This document shows positions 45,586-53,578 of a DNA stretch of 64,000 nucleotides, one piece after another. Both the position numbers and the translations under genes were made by a program. Origin of the DNA: an uncultured SAR86 cluster bacterium. Its GTDB lineage: Bacteria; Pseudomonadota; Gammaproteobacteria; Magnimaribacterales; AG-339-G14. The notes under the pieces were generated by a model. That model ran no database searches and was not told the DNA's origin. It saw nothing but the letters and a program-made list of their open reading frames with translations. How positions within the stretch are numbered: the stretch's first letter is position 1; each line of letters begins with the position of its first letter. The stretch covers positions 186,001 through 250,000 of the forward strand of contig CABYXE010000001.1 in assembly GCA_902522825.1 (NCBI GenBank), in the 5' to 3' direction.

Positions 45586-45614
45586 TTTATATTTTTACAG
45601 TGACATTTTGTCAA
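45586..45614 (-). promoter_or_regulatory. Near-consensus sigma70 promoter of proteorhodopsin
   Basis: On the minus strand a perfect TTGACA (45609-45614) and TATAAA (45586-45591, five of six) are spaced by 17 bases. Initiation near 45579 gives a leader of about 63 bases. The -35 box directly abuts the stop codon of the upstream MATE gene. This is the best promoter match in the window. Confidence 0.8.
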
Positions 45615-46994
45615 TTAAGCTAATTTTTTTACCCACCTTCCAGAGTTAAATCTGTATGTAAACAAAATAGCTTTCACAAAATAATCAATCATTAGGCTAG
45701 AAAAAATATATTCAATTGGCAAGTCAAAATATAAGAAAACAAAAGCTACTGTTAGCCTGAAAAAGACAAGACCTATCATCGTTATTATCAAAGGTGACTT
45801 CGTATCTCCAGCTCCTCTCAGCGCTCCTCCTAATGCAAATTCAATAGCCATTAAAGGCTGCATAGATCCCAAAAACCAAACAAAAATAACAGTTAATCTA
45901 ATGACTTCAGGGTCATTAATTAAAAATCCAGAAATTTCTTTAGAAAAAATTGCAATAGTAAGACCAATAAATGTCATTGAGACTATTGAAAGTCCTGTTG
46001 ATTTCCATCCGCTTTTCTTTGCCTCTCTTGGATTATCGGCACCTAGAAATTGACCTGTTAAAGTTGCTCCTGCGGCAGAGAAACCCTGACCAATCATAAA
46101 AGATAGCATCAGTATGTTGATCCCAATATTGTAAGCAGCAATTGGAGCAGTTCCATATAAAGAAATTATCCAAAAATAAATTAATAAACCCAGCTGGAAT
46201 ATTCCTTGCTCTATAGTTGCTGGAGTAGCAATTTTTAATATCAATTTTATTCTATTGGTATTGAATGAATTAAAATTTGGAAATGGGATGATAGTTAGCT
46301 TTGAAAGCCAAAGAAAAAGGAAAATAATCGTACCAATGGTGAAAGAAATTCCCCACGCCAAAGCCGCTCCTAAAACTCCTAAATTTGGCAATCCAAAACT
46401 ACCGTTAACAAGGCCAATTAAAAGAAATACATTAATAATATTTTGAAAAATCATAATTACTAATGGTGTTTTTGCATCTCCAGCAGCCCTAAGAGCGGCT
46501 CCAAAAATAAAAGAAGCCGAAAACATTGCAGAAAATAACATTGAATACTTTAAATAATCGATTGCTAAATTTTTAGATTGCTCATTTAATCCGAAAAGCC
46601 CAATGATATCTTCTCCATAAATCCAAACGATGAAGGTAGTGCATAATCCTAAAATCACCCCAATCCATAATGAGTCAAATAAGACTTGAGCGGCTTCATT
46701 TTTTTTCCCTGAACCATAAGCTCTAGCAATTAAGGCAGTTGTTCCGGTTGAAACTGCCATAATTAAAGATTGGATAACAAAAAAAATTCTTTGCCCTGTT
46801 CCCACTGCTGCCAATGCTTCTGTTCCTAGGGCTCCTACTGCTTTTAATCCTACTATTCCTACAGCAGCGAAAAGTATATTGGCAATTATTGATGGCCAGG
46901 CTAAACCCCATATAGAAAGGGTTTCCGGACTAGATACCTTTTCAATTACCTCTTCTGAAACTTCAATGTCTAATGACTGGTCAATAGTCGCCAT
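45615..46994 (-). CDS. MATE-family efflux transporter
   Basis: The 459-residue protein has 12 predicted helices in two MatE halves. LSIWGLAWPSIIANILFAAV starts the first half, GAALRAAGDAKTPLVIMIFQ and, in the second half, GGALRGAGDTKSPLIITMIG are the matched repeat segments typical of the family. It exports cationic compounds with Na+ or H+. It lies upstream of proteorhodopsin in the same direction, but the strong promoter between them suggests separate control. The first 25 residues are acidic and cytoplasmic. Confidence 0.92.
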   Translation of the reverse strand: MATIDQSLDIEVSEEVIEKVSSPETLSIWGLAWPSIIANILFAAVGIVGLKAVGALGTEALAAVGTGQRIFFVIQSLIMAVSTGTTALIARAYGSGKKNEAAQVLFDSLWIGVILGLCTTFIVWIYGEDIIGLFGLNEQSKNLAIDYLKYSMLFSAMFSASFIFGAALRAAGDAKTPLVIMIFQNIINVFLLIGLVNGSFGLPNLGVLGAALAWGISFTIGTIIFLFLWLSKLTIIPFPNFNSFNTNRIKLILKIATPATIEQGIFQLGLLIYFWIISLYGTAPIAAYNIGINILMLSFMIGQGFSAAGATLTGQFLGADNPREAKKSGWKSTGLSIVSMTFIGLTIAIFSKEISGFLINDPEVIRLTVIFVWFLGSMQPLMAIEFALGGALRGAGDTKSPLIITMIGLVFFRLTVAFVFLYFDLPIEYIFSSLMIDYFVKAILFTYRFNSGRWVKKLA

Positions 46995-47021
46995 GAAAAA
47001 TCCTTAATTGCCCTAGAAAAA

Positions 47022-49586
47022 TTACAAAATTAATTCAATTCCAAACGCAAATATTCTTCCCCTAGGATCTATTTGTCTTGGATCGTAACTAAATTCTGGC
47101 TGACTATTAACCTTAGGCGCGTCTTCGTCGGTAAGATTTAGTATTGAAAAATTAAGATTGTACTTTAAATTTTTATTTTTGAAATCACGTTTATATCCAA
47201 GGTCATACATTAAAGAAGAATCTACCTTATTGGAATATCCTCCAACAGAAATTGCTCGTGCAAGCAGTTTTTTATGGTTATCGTAACCACTTACATATCT
47301 GGCATTGAAAGTATATTTATTAAGGTTTTTTTCCAATAAGGCAAATAGATTCACTTTGTATTCAGGAAGAGAATATCCATCAATATCATGATTAAATCTT
47401 CCAGCCCTCTCTATTGAAGTGCCTCCTTGAGTAGTTTCATACTTCATTAAATAAGTACCATTTATCTTATAGTCAAACTGTCCAAAACTACTGTTGTATT
47501 TTCCAGATTCGAAAGAAAAATCTATACCAGATAAATCTGTTTTTTCTTCATTAATATATTTTACATTAGCTGCAAAAAGCACTCCTGAATTGTAAGTAAA
47601 AATTGGATTATTAGGATTTGCAGCATAGAGGGTTTTGGCACTTTCAACGGTTAATCGGTCTTTGTAATTTATTTGCCAATAATCTAAAGAAATTTTCCTA
47701 TCCTCATAAAGATAAATAATTCCAAAATTTGAATTTGTTGATGATTGGGGTTTTAGATCTGGATCTCCTACCTTAGAAACTCGAATAAAAGTTCCGGATA
47801 CGTTGCTCAACGATGTATTTGCAGAATACAACTGACCCAAAGAAGGCATAGCAAAAGAAGTTCCAAGAGAACCTCTTAATATTAAATTATTATTTATGTA
47901 TTTTTTTAGAGATATTTTGGGATCAAATGAGGATTCATCGCCAATTTTTTCAAACCTTGCTGAAATTTTTATATCTAAATCATTACTTATCTGAGGATAA
48001 AATTCAGAAAAAACCGCATATTTTTCTCTGTCAGAATTAACATTTGATCCGCCTCCTAAAAATAATAAATCTGCAGATTTTGTCATTTTACCATCAGCAT
48101 CAAATTCAACTCTGGCTAAGTCATTCCAAGTTACATCAAGGCTTTCTAAACCAGCTTGAAAACCTACAACATAGTTAGAATTATTTATTTGACCCTCATA
48201 GAGAAAATCAAAAATAGATAATTTTGCTTTATGAATCGAATCTTCCCTGCCTGAAATATAGTTTTTTAATGTTTCTGAATTTTGAGAGGAGTCAAAGATG
48301 TTCCATGTTAGATCAGAATTTGGGCCTCCAGTATTATTCAAAGCGGCTATCAATCTTGAATTAATGGTATCCGGACGACTCATTGAATTTTCATGCTCAC
48401 TATGAGTGATAGCTAATTTCATTTTGTCGTCTTTATTTAAATCGATATTAAGATTAGTTGAAAAATGGAATTGATCTATTTCTTTTGGTGATAATGGAGA
48501 AGGTGACGAAGCGCCCAATGGTCTGCCATTCCATTTGACAGGATTATTGAATGGGCTACCTGCTTTTCCTACTCCTATTACTGGAAATGACAATGCTGGA
48601 TAAGATGGAGATTGGGGATTATCGTTTACGTCTACACTTGAAAGAATAAAGGTTGAGGAAAAACTATACTTCTCGAAGGATTGATTAGCATTTAAATAAA
48701 TCTTTTCATGATCCTCATCATTTGTGATGTTAAACCTGTCACCGTATAAAAATCCACAATATAATTTTCCATAAGCTGAGAAATTAGGAATACCTCCATT
48801 TTGAAGGCAGTTAGAATCCTGAATAATATCTCCAGAAGAATAGACATTACCTTCATAAGCCCCTGTACCATTAGTACCATCCACTGTTGCTTCAAAACTA
48901 TTTCCAAACATGCTTACTCCAAGTTCAGAGATGCCTTCTATTTTTTTTGAGGGCAAACTAGATCGATTTAAAATCTCTAAACCTAAAACCAAATTGATAT
49001 CGTTCAAACTATTTCCGTAAAGAAACTCTAGTTTCCTTTCATTCTGTCCATAATGTTGCGTCTTTTGGTTTGAAAATTTTAACTTTCCTCCGTCAAAATT
49101 ATTATAGGTTAAGAAATTTACTACTCCAGCAATAGCATCTGAACCGTATAAAGAAGTAGCTCCTTCTTTTAAGACTTCAATTCTTTCAACAGCAATTTGA
49201 GGAATTAAATTTATATCTACATAGCTATCTCCGCTTTCTGCAGGCAATCCGGCTAAAGTGTTTCTCTTAGAATTAATCATTACTAACGTCGCTGATAAAT
49301 TTAAACCTCTGAGATTTATATTAGCCATTCCTTGATCCGTTCCTTCTAAAGAATCGCTTTGAAAATGAGAACCAGATGAAGTATGAATATACTTTCCAAT
49401 TTCTGCTAAAGAAAAGATATTTAAATTTTCTAAATCTGCTGCAGATAAAACATCTACCGGAGAAGATTCAAGAGTTTTATCTTTAAGATAAGAACCTGTA
49501 ACCACGAGCTCTTCATCTGCTGAAATTAAAATTTGAGCAGTTGAAAATAAACCAAGAATGAGTAGAGACTTTAAAAATTTCATCAA
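47022..49586 (-). CDS. TonB-dependent outer-membrane receptor
   Basis: The 854-residue protein has a signal peptide (about 1-22), a short TonB-box-like DEELVVTGSY, a plug domain (about 40-160) with ANINLRGLNLSATLVMINSK, RIEVLKEGATSLYGSDAIAG, and a long beta-barrel of about 22 strands ending GRIFAFGIELIL. The plug motif PQIAVERIEVLKEG is characteristic. The substrate is not clear; such receptors in marine gammaproteobacteria bring in polysaccharide fragments, lipids or metal complexes. No ABC or permease gene adjoins. It lies 27 bases upstream of the MATE gene in the same direction. Confidence 0.95.
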   Translation of the reverse strand: MMKFLKSLLILGLFSTAQILISADEELVVTGSYLKDKTLESSPVDVLSAADLENLNIFSLAEIGKYIHTSSGSHFQSDSLEGTDQGMANINLRGLNLSATLVMINSKRNTLAGLPAESGDSYVDINLIPQIAVERIEVLKEGATSLYGSDAIAGVVNFLTYNNFDGGKLKFSNQKTQHYGQNERKLEFLYGNSLNDINLVLGLEILNRSSLPSKKIEGISELGVSMFGNSFEATVDGTNGTGAYEGNVYSSGDIIQDSNCLQNGGIPNFSAYGKLYCGFLYGDRFNITNDEDHEKIYLNANQSFEKYSFSSTFILSSVDVNDNPQSPSYPALSFPVIGVGKAGSPFNNPVKWNGRPLGASSPSPLSPKEIDQFHFSTNLNIDLNKDDKMKLAITHSEHENSMSRPDTINSRLIAALNNTGGPNSDLTWNIFDSSQNSETLKNYISGREDSIHKAKLSIFDFLYEGQINNSNYVVGFQAGLESLDVTWNDLARVEFDADGKMTKSADLLFLGGGSNVNSDREKYAVFSEFYPQISNDLDIKISARFEKIGDESSFDPKISLKKYINNNLILRGSLGTSFAMPSLGQLYSANTSLSNVSGTFIRVSKVGDPDLKPQSSTNSNFGIIYLYEDRKISLDYWQINYKDRLTVESAKTLYAANPNNPIFTYNSGVLFAANVKYINEEKTDLSGIDFSFESGKYNSSFGQFDYKINGTYLMKYETTQGGTSIERAGRFNHDIDGYSLPEYKVNLFALLEKNLNKYTFNARYVSGYDNHKKLLARAISVGGYSNKVDSSLMYDLGYKRDFKNKNLKYNLNFSILNLTDEDAPKVNSQPEFSYDPRQIDPRGRIFAFGIELIL

Positions 49587-49683
49587 GGACGGATTATATC
49601 TTCTTTGAAGTCTATATCTAGTGTGTATGTCGATAAGTTGTTTATTTACAATTAAATTAAAAATAAAAAATTTTTAAAAAAAC

Positions 49684-49711
49684 TTGAAAAAAAGTACCTT
49701 AACTCTATAAT
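49684..49711 (+). promoter_or_regulatory. Promoter for the DUF4278-like gene and its leader
   Basis: TTGAAA (49684-49689) and a perfect TATAAT (49706-49711) are separated by 16 bases. Initiation is expected near 49718, about 200 bases before the start codon. The 97 bases between the TonB receptor ATG and this promoter hold nothing I recognise. Confidence 0.75.
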
Positions 49712-49717
49712 TGCACA

Positions 49718-49917
49718 ATAATCGTTCATTCTTAGTATCAATAAGGTGCAAAGAACGGAAGTAGGAAGATAGGAAAACCTCTTTCTTTAAGATTTAAAGA
49801 AAGGCAAGCAAGTACCGATAAGGGAACGAGACCGAATATCTACCGAAGGAACGCGTTGAGAAGGGTGTGTATCTTAAGATGCATGTACGAAATCGAAACG
49901 AAAACTGGAGGCACGAT
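49718..49917 (+). ncRNA. Long structured purine-rich 5' leader
   Basis: About 200 bases of untranslated-looking RNA precede a 54-codon gene. They contain a 10-bp hairpin (49781-49790 with 49794-49803), three ACCGA elements (TACCGA at 49813 and 49841, ACCGA at 49831) each followed by a GGAAC-like segment, and several GGA triplets in an AAGNAGGAAG-type run near 49757-49775. No known riboswitch pattern fits that I know. It may be a regulatory leader, a small RNA with the gene attached, or the binding site of an RNA-binding protein. Confidence 0.5.
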
Positions 49918-50082
49918 ATGACTACTTATAGAGGTATCAAAGTTACTCCTGAAAATATCTCAAAGGATGAGAAATCTCCAAAAGCAGGTATTTACAGAGG
50001 TACTAAGCACGATGCTATTAAAAGTGAAAAGTCTAACACGTCAGGTGAAGGAATTTACCGTGGTGTTAAGCACGTAGCTTAA
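49918..50082 (+). CDS. Small YRG-repeat protein, DUF4278-like
   Basis: The 54-residue protein starts MTTYRGIKV and contains three copies of the element YRG[IVT]K[HV] (residues 4, 23 and 47 for the Tyr), separated by polar, Lys- and Ser-rich linkers. Such short proteins with repeated YRG motifs resemble DUF4278, of unknown function. The ATG at 49918 is chosen because GGAGG stands six bases upstream; a longer frame from 49867 is possible but has a weaker start. A strong terminator follows at 50101. Confidence 0.72.
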   Translation: MTTYRGIKVTPENISKDEKSPKAGIYRGTKHDAIKSEKSNTSGEGIYRGVKHVA

Positions 50083-50100
50083 TTATTGATAGCGATAAAA

Positions 50101-50127
50101 AGGGAGACTTTAGTCTCCCTTTTTTTA
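50101..50127 (+). terminator. Terminator after the DUF4278-like gene
   Basis: AGGGAGAC (50101-50108) pairs with GTCTCCCT (50113-50120) around TTTA and seven T residues follow. It lies 18 bases after the stop codon. Confidence 0.92.
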
Positions 50128-50130
50128 TAG

Positions 50131-50161
50131 AAAAAAGGCAGATCTTTCGATCTGCCTTTTT
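50131..50161 (-). terminator. Terminator after amtB
   Basis: GGCAGATC (50137-50144) pairs with GATCTGCC (50149-50156) around TTTC; a six-base A run on the plus strand gives the T run of a minus-strand terminator. It is 14 bases beyond the amtB stop and only 3 bases from the previous terminator, so the convergent units are insulated. Confidence 0.92.
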
Positions 50162-50174
50162 ATAGGGGGAGAAT

Positions 50175-51404
50175 TTACTCTGAAAACTCAGGGTAAGCTG
50201 AGACTCCAACTTCTGAAGCATCCATTCCTTCCATCTCATCTTCTAGAGTAGGACGAAGTCCCATAATAGCTTTGATGACAAGAAGCGTTGCTCCTGCAGT
50301 TATAAAAGTCCAAAGGAATATTGAGACAGCTCCAATTGCTTGTGTGCCAAATGCACCAGCTCCTGATAATGGAGTTGCCATGATTCCCCAAACACCTACC
50401 GTACCGTGAGCTGATATTGCCCCAACTGGGTCATCAACTTTAAGTACTGAGTCAAAGAATACGACTGAAAAATAAACTATCACACCACCGACTGCTCCAA
50501 TGATTGTAGCGAGTCCGCCTGAAGGTGTATCTGGAGCAGCAGTAATTGCAACCAATCCTGCAATAGCACCATTAATACCCATGGTTACGTCCATTTTTCC
50601 TGTTAATACTTTTGAAATAATTATTGCTCCTAAAACACCACCAGCAGCAGCTGCGTTAGTATTTAAGAAGACTTGAGCTACAGCGTTTGCGTTATCAACT
50701 GTGTGTACAGCTAATTGAGAACCACCGTTAAACCCAAACCAACCTAGCCATAGGATAAAAGCACCTAATGCTGCAATTGGAATATTTGAACCTCTCATTA
50801 CAGTTACTGATCCATCAGAACCGTATTTACCAGATCTTGCTCCTAAGATAAGAACAGCTGCTAAAGCGGCAGAAGCCCCACAAAGGTGAACAACACCTGA
50901 ACCTGCAAAATCAGTGTAGCCGATAGCGTCTAACCATCCACCACCCCATTTCCAGTATCCTTGTACAGGATAAATAAAGCCAGTCATAACGACTGCGAAT
51001 ATAAAGAAAGGTATTAATCTCATTCTTTCAGCAACAGCTCCTGAAACAATTGACATAGCAGTTGCGACAAAAACTACCTGGAAGAAGAAATCAGCTGCGT
51101 CAGAATAACCCAAATCATAATTTGCGGTTAGTCCAGACAAGCTAATGCCCCAAGTCGTACCCATTCCTGGCAGATAAGCATTTATAACATCATCGCCTGG
51201 GTACATTAAATAAAAACCACATGCCAAATACATTACGCATGCGATTGAATATAGACCTAAATTTTTGGTTACAATTTCTGAAACGTTTTTTGAACGAACT
51301 AATCCTGCTTCCAACATAGTGAAACCGGCAGCCATCCACATAACGAAAGCTCCAGAAAGTACTAAATAAAAAGTATTTAGTGCAAATTCCATCTCAGTCA
51401 TCAT
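50175..51404 (-). CDS. amtB: Ammonium transporter
   Basis: The about 409-residue membrane protein has 11 helices and conducts ammonium inward. FYLVLSGAFVMWMAAGFTMLEAGLVRSKN opens the first helix. The twin His of the channel occur in SGVVHLCGASAAL and ISAHGTVGVWGIM. GWFGFNGGSQ and GAIAGLVAITAAPD are typical Amt segments. It overlaps glnK by 11 bases if it starts at ATG 51404 (GGAG four bases upstream) or 8 bases from 51401, so the pair is translationally coupled. GlnK would plug the channel when nitrogen is plentiful. Confidence 0.96.
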   Translation of the reverse strand: MMTEMEFALNTFYLVLSGAFVMWMAAGFTMLEAGLVRSKNVSEIVTKNLGLYSIACVMYLACGFYLMYPGDDVINAYLPGMGTTWGISLSGLTANYDLGYSDAADFFFQVVFVATAMSIVSGAVAERMRLIPFFIFAVVMTGFIYPVQGYWKWGGGWLDAIGYTDFAGSGVVHLCGASAALAAVLILGARSGKYGSDGSVTVMRGSNIPIAALGAFILWLGWFGFNGGSQLAVHTVDNANAVAQVFLNTNAAAAGGVLGAIIISKVLTGKMDVTMGINGAIAGLVAITAAPDTPSGGLATIIGAVGGVIVYFSVVFFDSVLKVDDPVGAISAHGTVGVWGIMATPLSGAGAFGTQAIGAVSIFLWTFITAGATLLVIKAIMGLRPTLEDEMEGMDASEVGVSAYPEFSE

Positions 51405-51750
51405 TTTTCTCCAATAATGCATCTTCACCGGTTTCTCCAGTTCTGATGCGGATTACATCTGTAAGCTCGTTTACGAAGATTTTTCCATCACCTATGGATC
51501 CGGTATTAGCCACGTCACGAACAGCCTCGATGATATTAGGAACATCATCATCGTTGCATGCCACCATTAGCATGCCTTTAGGATTTGTATCAGTTACATA
51601 TTCTGAACCTCTGTAGGAACTTGTATGTCCTTTAGAAGATCCAAAGCCTCTAACGTCAAATAAAGTTGCACCATTTATCTTTATTGCAGACAAAGCGCTT
51701 TTCACGACTTCGACTTTTGACGGTCTCACAACTATATAAACAAGTTTCAC
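51394..51750 (-). CDS. glnK: Nitrogen regulatory protein P-II
   Basis: This is a 118-residue trimeric signal protein that controls AmtB. GTG 51750 with AGGAGG five bases upstream is the likely start; a longer frame goes to 51795 but lacks a ribosome-binding site and spoils the standard N-terminus. The T-loop GFGSSKGHTSSYRGSEYV has the uridylylated Tyr51 at the right place. The B-loop GDGKIFV and C-loop IRTGETGEDAL are present. It is followed directly by amtB, as in many proteobacteria. I see no -24/-12 promoter for sigma54. Confidence 0.95.
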   Translation of the reverse strand: MKLVYIVVRPSKVEVVKSALSAIKINGATLFDVRGFGSSKGHTSSYRGSEYVTDTNPKGMLMVACNDDDVPNIIEAVRDVANTGSIGDGKIFVNELTDVIRIRTGETGEDALLEKNDD

Positions 51751-51821
51751 AAATCCTCCTAATGAAAATGATTTTACAGAGGCACGATTTCCCACTAAGA
51801 ATGATGATTTGAAAAAATTTT

Positions 51822-51846
51822 AAAAAAAATGCCTTATAAAAAGGCA
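51822..51846 (-). terminator. Terminator downstream of tRNA-Glu
   Basis: TGCCTT (51830-51835) pairs with AAGGCA (51841-51846) around ATAAA; the eight-base A run before it (plus strand 51822-51829) is the T run on the minus strand. This ends the tRNA-Glu transcript before glnK, unlike the other four tRNAs in the window. Confidence 0.8.
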
Positions 51847-51898
51847 GTTTTCAAGAAAAATAAAACTTGTGTGCTCCAAAAATGAGCTTTTGACATAG

Positions 51899-51973
51899 TG
51901 GCGTCCCCTAGGGGGATCGAACCCCTGTTGCCGAGATGAAAACCCGGTGTCCTAACCGCTAGACGAAGGGGAC
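51899..51973 (-). tRNA. tRNA-Glu(TTC)
   Basis: The minus-strand cloverleaf has acceptor GTCCCCT with AGGGGAC, anticodon loop TTTTCAT (anticodon TTC), T-arm AGGGGTTCGATCCCCCT and encoded CCA. It starts 32 bases after trmJ on the same strand. A promoter is visible at 51989-52016 and a terminator at 51822-51846. Confidence 0.97.
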
Positions 51974-51988
51974 TTGAACAGATCAAGG

Positions 51989-52016
51989 ATTGTATCAGAA
52001 TGATTTTATTTGTTAA
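51989..52016 (-). promoter_or_regulatory. Promoter of tRNA-Glu
   Basis: On the minus strand TTAACA (52011-52016, five of six) and TACAAT (51989-51994, five of six) are 16 bases apart. A TG one base before the -10 adds an extended -10 element. The -35 lies inside the last codons of trmJ. Confidence 0.6.
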
Positions 52017-52752
52017 GCATCTCTTCTATTTTGCTTAAAAAACCTCTTAAAATTCCAACTTCTAATTTATCTGGTCTAGCTTTCTTCAATAATCTTTTAA
52101 TTCTGGCTTGTACTTGTCTGGAACTATTTTGATTGTAAAAATCTAAACCAAGGAGGACTTCATCAATATGCTTTAATAGAAATTCGTCTTCCTCATCAGT
52201 GCTTAGAGGAATATCTTCTTTAATTGGAACATCAATATCCGTTAATAATGCATTTCTAAGTTCATAGGAAATAATTTGAACTGCATGAGACAAATTAAGA
52301 GAAGAGTATTCTTCACTTGAAGGAATTTTTAAATGCATGTGACATCTCTGTAATTCTTCATTCGTTAAACCGCTTTTTTCTCTTCCAAAAAGAACAGAAA
52401 TCTTATTGTTACCATCTAAGCCCGAAACCTCTTCAAAAATTTTATTTGTAAAAGTATTTGGCCATGGGATAGTTCTTTCTCTGGCACTAGTTCCTAAAAC
52501 CAAGGTTTTTTCTGCCAAAGCTTCATTTATAGAAGAATAAATGATTGCATTATCTAAGAGATCACTCGCACCTTTCGCTCTGTAAAAAGCTTCATCAGCA
52601 GGAAAATTTACTGGGTTTACTAAGCCTAATTTATTGAAACCCATATTTTTAACAGCTCTTGCGCAAGCACCTATATTTCCAGGATGAGAGGGTTCTATAA
52701 GAACAAATTCTACATCAAATTTATTTTTAAGTATTAAATCAGTTTCATTCAT
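52006..52752 (-). CDS. trmJ: tRNA (cytidine/uridine-2'-O-)-methyltransferase TrmJ
   Basis: The 248-residue SPOUT methyltransferase modifies position 32 of tRNA anticodon loops. FVLIEPSHPGNIGACARAVK (16-35) is motif 1, VLFGREKSGLTNEELQRC motif 2 and SLNLSHAVQIISYELR motif 3, as in the SpoU family. The C-terminal extension (about 175-248) with RRLLKKARPDKLEVGILRG is characteristic of TrmJ. It is divergent from suhB, 31 bases apart, the same arrangement as in enterobacteria. Confidence 0.93.
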   Translation of the reverse strand: MNETDLILKNKFDVEFVLIEPSHPGNIGACARAVKNMGFNKLGLVNPVNFPADEAFYRAKGASDLLDNAIIYSSINEALAEKTLVLGTSARERTIPWPNTFTNKIFEEVSGLDGNNKISVLFGREKSGLTNEELQRCHMHLKIPSSEEYSSLNLSHAVQIISYELRNALLTDIDVPIKEDIPLSTDEEDEFLLKHIDEVLLGLDFYNQNSSRQVQARIKRLLKKARPDKLEVGILRGFLSKIEEMLNK

Positions 52753-52783
52753 TGCAATAGTTTACAATTGTTTTTCTTAAATT

Positions 52784-53578
52784 ATGGAACCGAAAATAAA
52801 TATAGCTTTAAAAGCAGCCCGCCTTGCTGGAAAAGAAATAAATAAGTTTGCAAGAAGAAAGGATAAGCTGAAAATTTCTGAAAAAGGCCCTACTGATTTT
52901 GTGACTCAAGTTGATCAAATTGCAGAAAAAATTATTATTGAAACAATTAAATTATCCTTTCCCGATAGTGCTTTTGAAGGTGAAGAATTAGGCAAATCTG
53001 GAAAAGAGGACGCAAAACTTCTTTGGGTCATAGATCCTCTAGATGGAACTACAAACTTCATTCATGGTTTTCCATATTATTCAGTTTCTATTGCATGTTA
53101 TGAAGATGGAGTTTTAGAACATGGTTTGGTTTACGATATTACTAGAGACGACGAATACTATGCCTCGAGAGGTAAAGGAGCTTATTTAAATCAAACGCGC
53201 ATAAGAGTGGCCGATTTACCTAGTTTAAAAAACTCTCTTATATGCAACTCATTTCATTACTCTGACCATTTAGTTCCAAAAATGGATCAGATGAAGGTGA
53301 TTAGAAATTTATATTCTCAGGGTCTTACTTTGAGAAGGACTGGCTCTACCGCGATTGATTTGGCCTATGTAGCATCGGGTAAGCTAGATGCATTTTTGGG
53401 TTATGGAATGAAACATTGGGACTTTGCGGCGGGTGCTTTGCTTGTGAAAGAATCTGGAGGATATGTGACAGATTTATTAGGAAGCGAAAAAATTAGTTCC
53501 AGTCATCATATTGTTGCAGCAAACAAAAAATGCAATGAAGTTATTTTAAAAAATGTTTTAAAAGACTGTTTCGATTAA
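52784..53578 (+). CDS. suhB: Inositol-1-monophosphatase / SuhB
   Basis: The 264-residue Mg-dependent phosphatase is also a ribosome-assembly and transcription-antitermination factor in gammaproteobacteria. The lithium-sensitive phosphatase motifs are GEELG (metal Glu), WVIDPLDGTTNFIHGFPYYS (metal Asp pair and loop) and HWDFAAGALLVKESGGYVTD. Length is normal. It is divergent from trmJ and its stop overlaps the secF stop by 4 bases (TTAA). Confidence 0.95.
   Translation: MEPKINIALKAARLAGKEINKFARRKDKLKISEKGPTDFVTQVDQIAEKIIIETIKLSFPDSAFEGEELGKSGKEDAKLLWVIDPLDGTTNFIHGFPYYSVSIACYEDGVLEHGLVYDITRDDEYYASRGKGAYLNQTRIRVADLPSLKNSLICNSFHYSDHLVPKMDQMKVIRNLYSQGLTLRRTGSTAIDLAYVASGKLDAFLGYGMKHWDFAAGALLVKESGGYVTDLLGSEKISSSHHIVAANKKCNEVILKNVLKDCFD

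Noticed and set aside
51751-51795. Longer glnK start at 51795
   Set aside because: It adds 15 residues unlike any P-II protein, whereas GTG 51750 follows a strong AGGAGG.
51750-51821. Sigma54 promoter for glnK-amtB
   Set aside because: No GG-N10-GC pair with the -24/-12 context is visible in the 72 bases between the tRNA terminator and the start.
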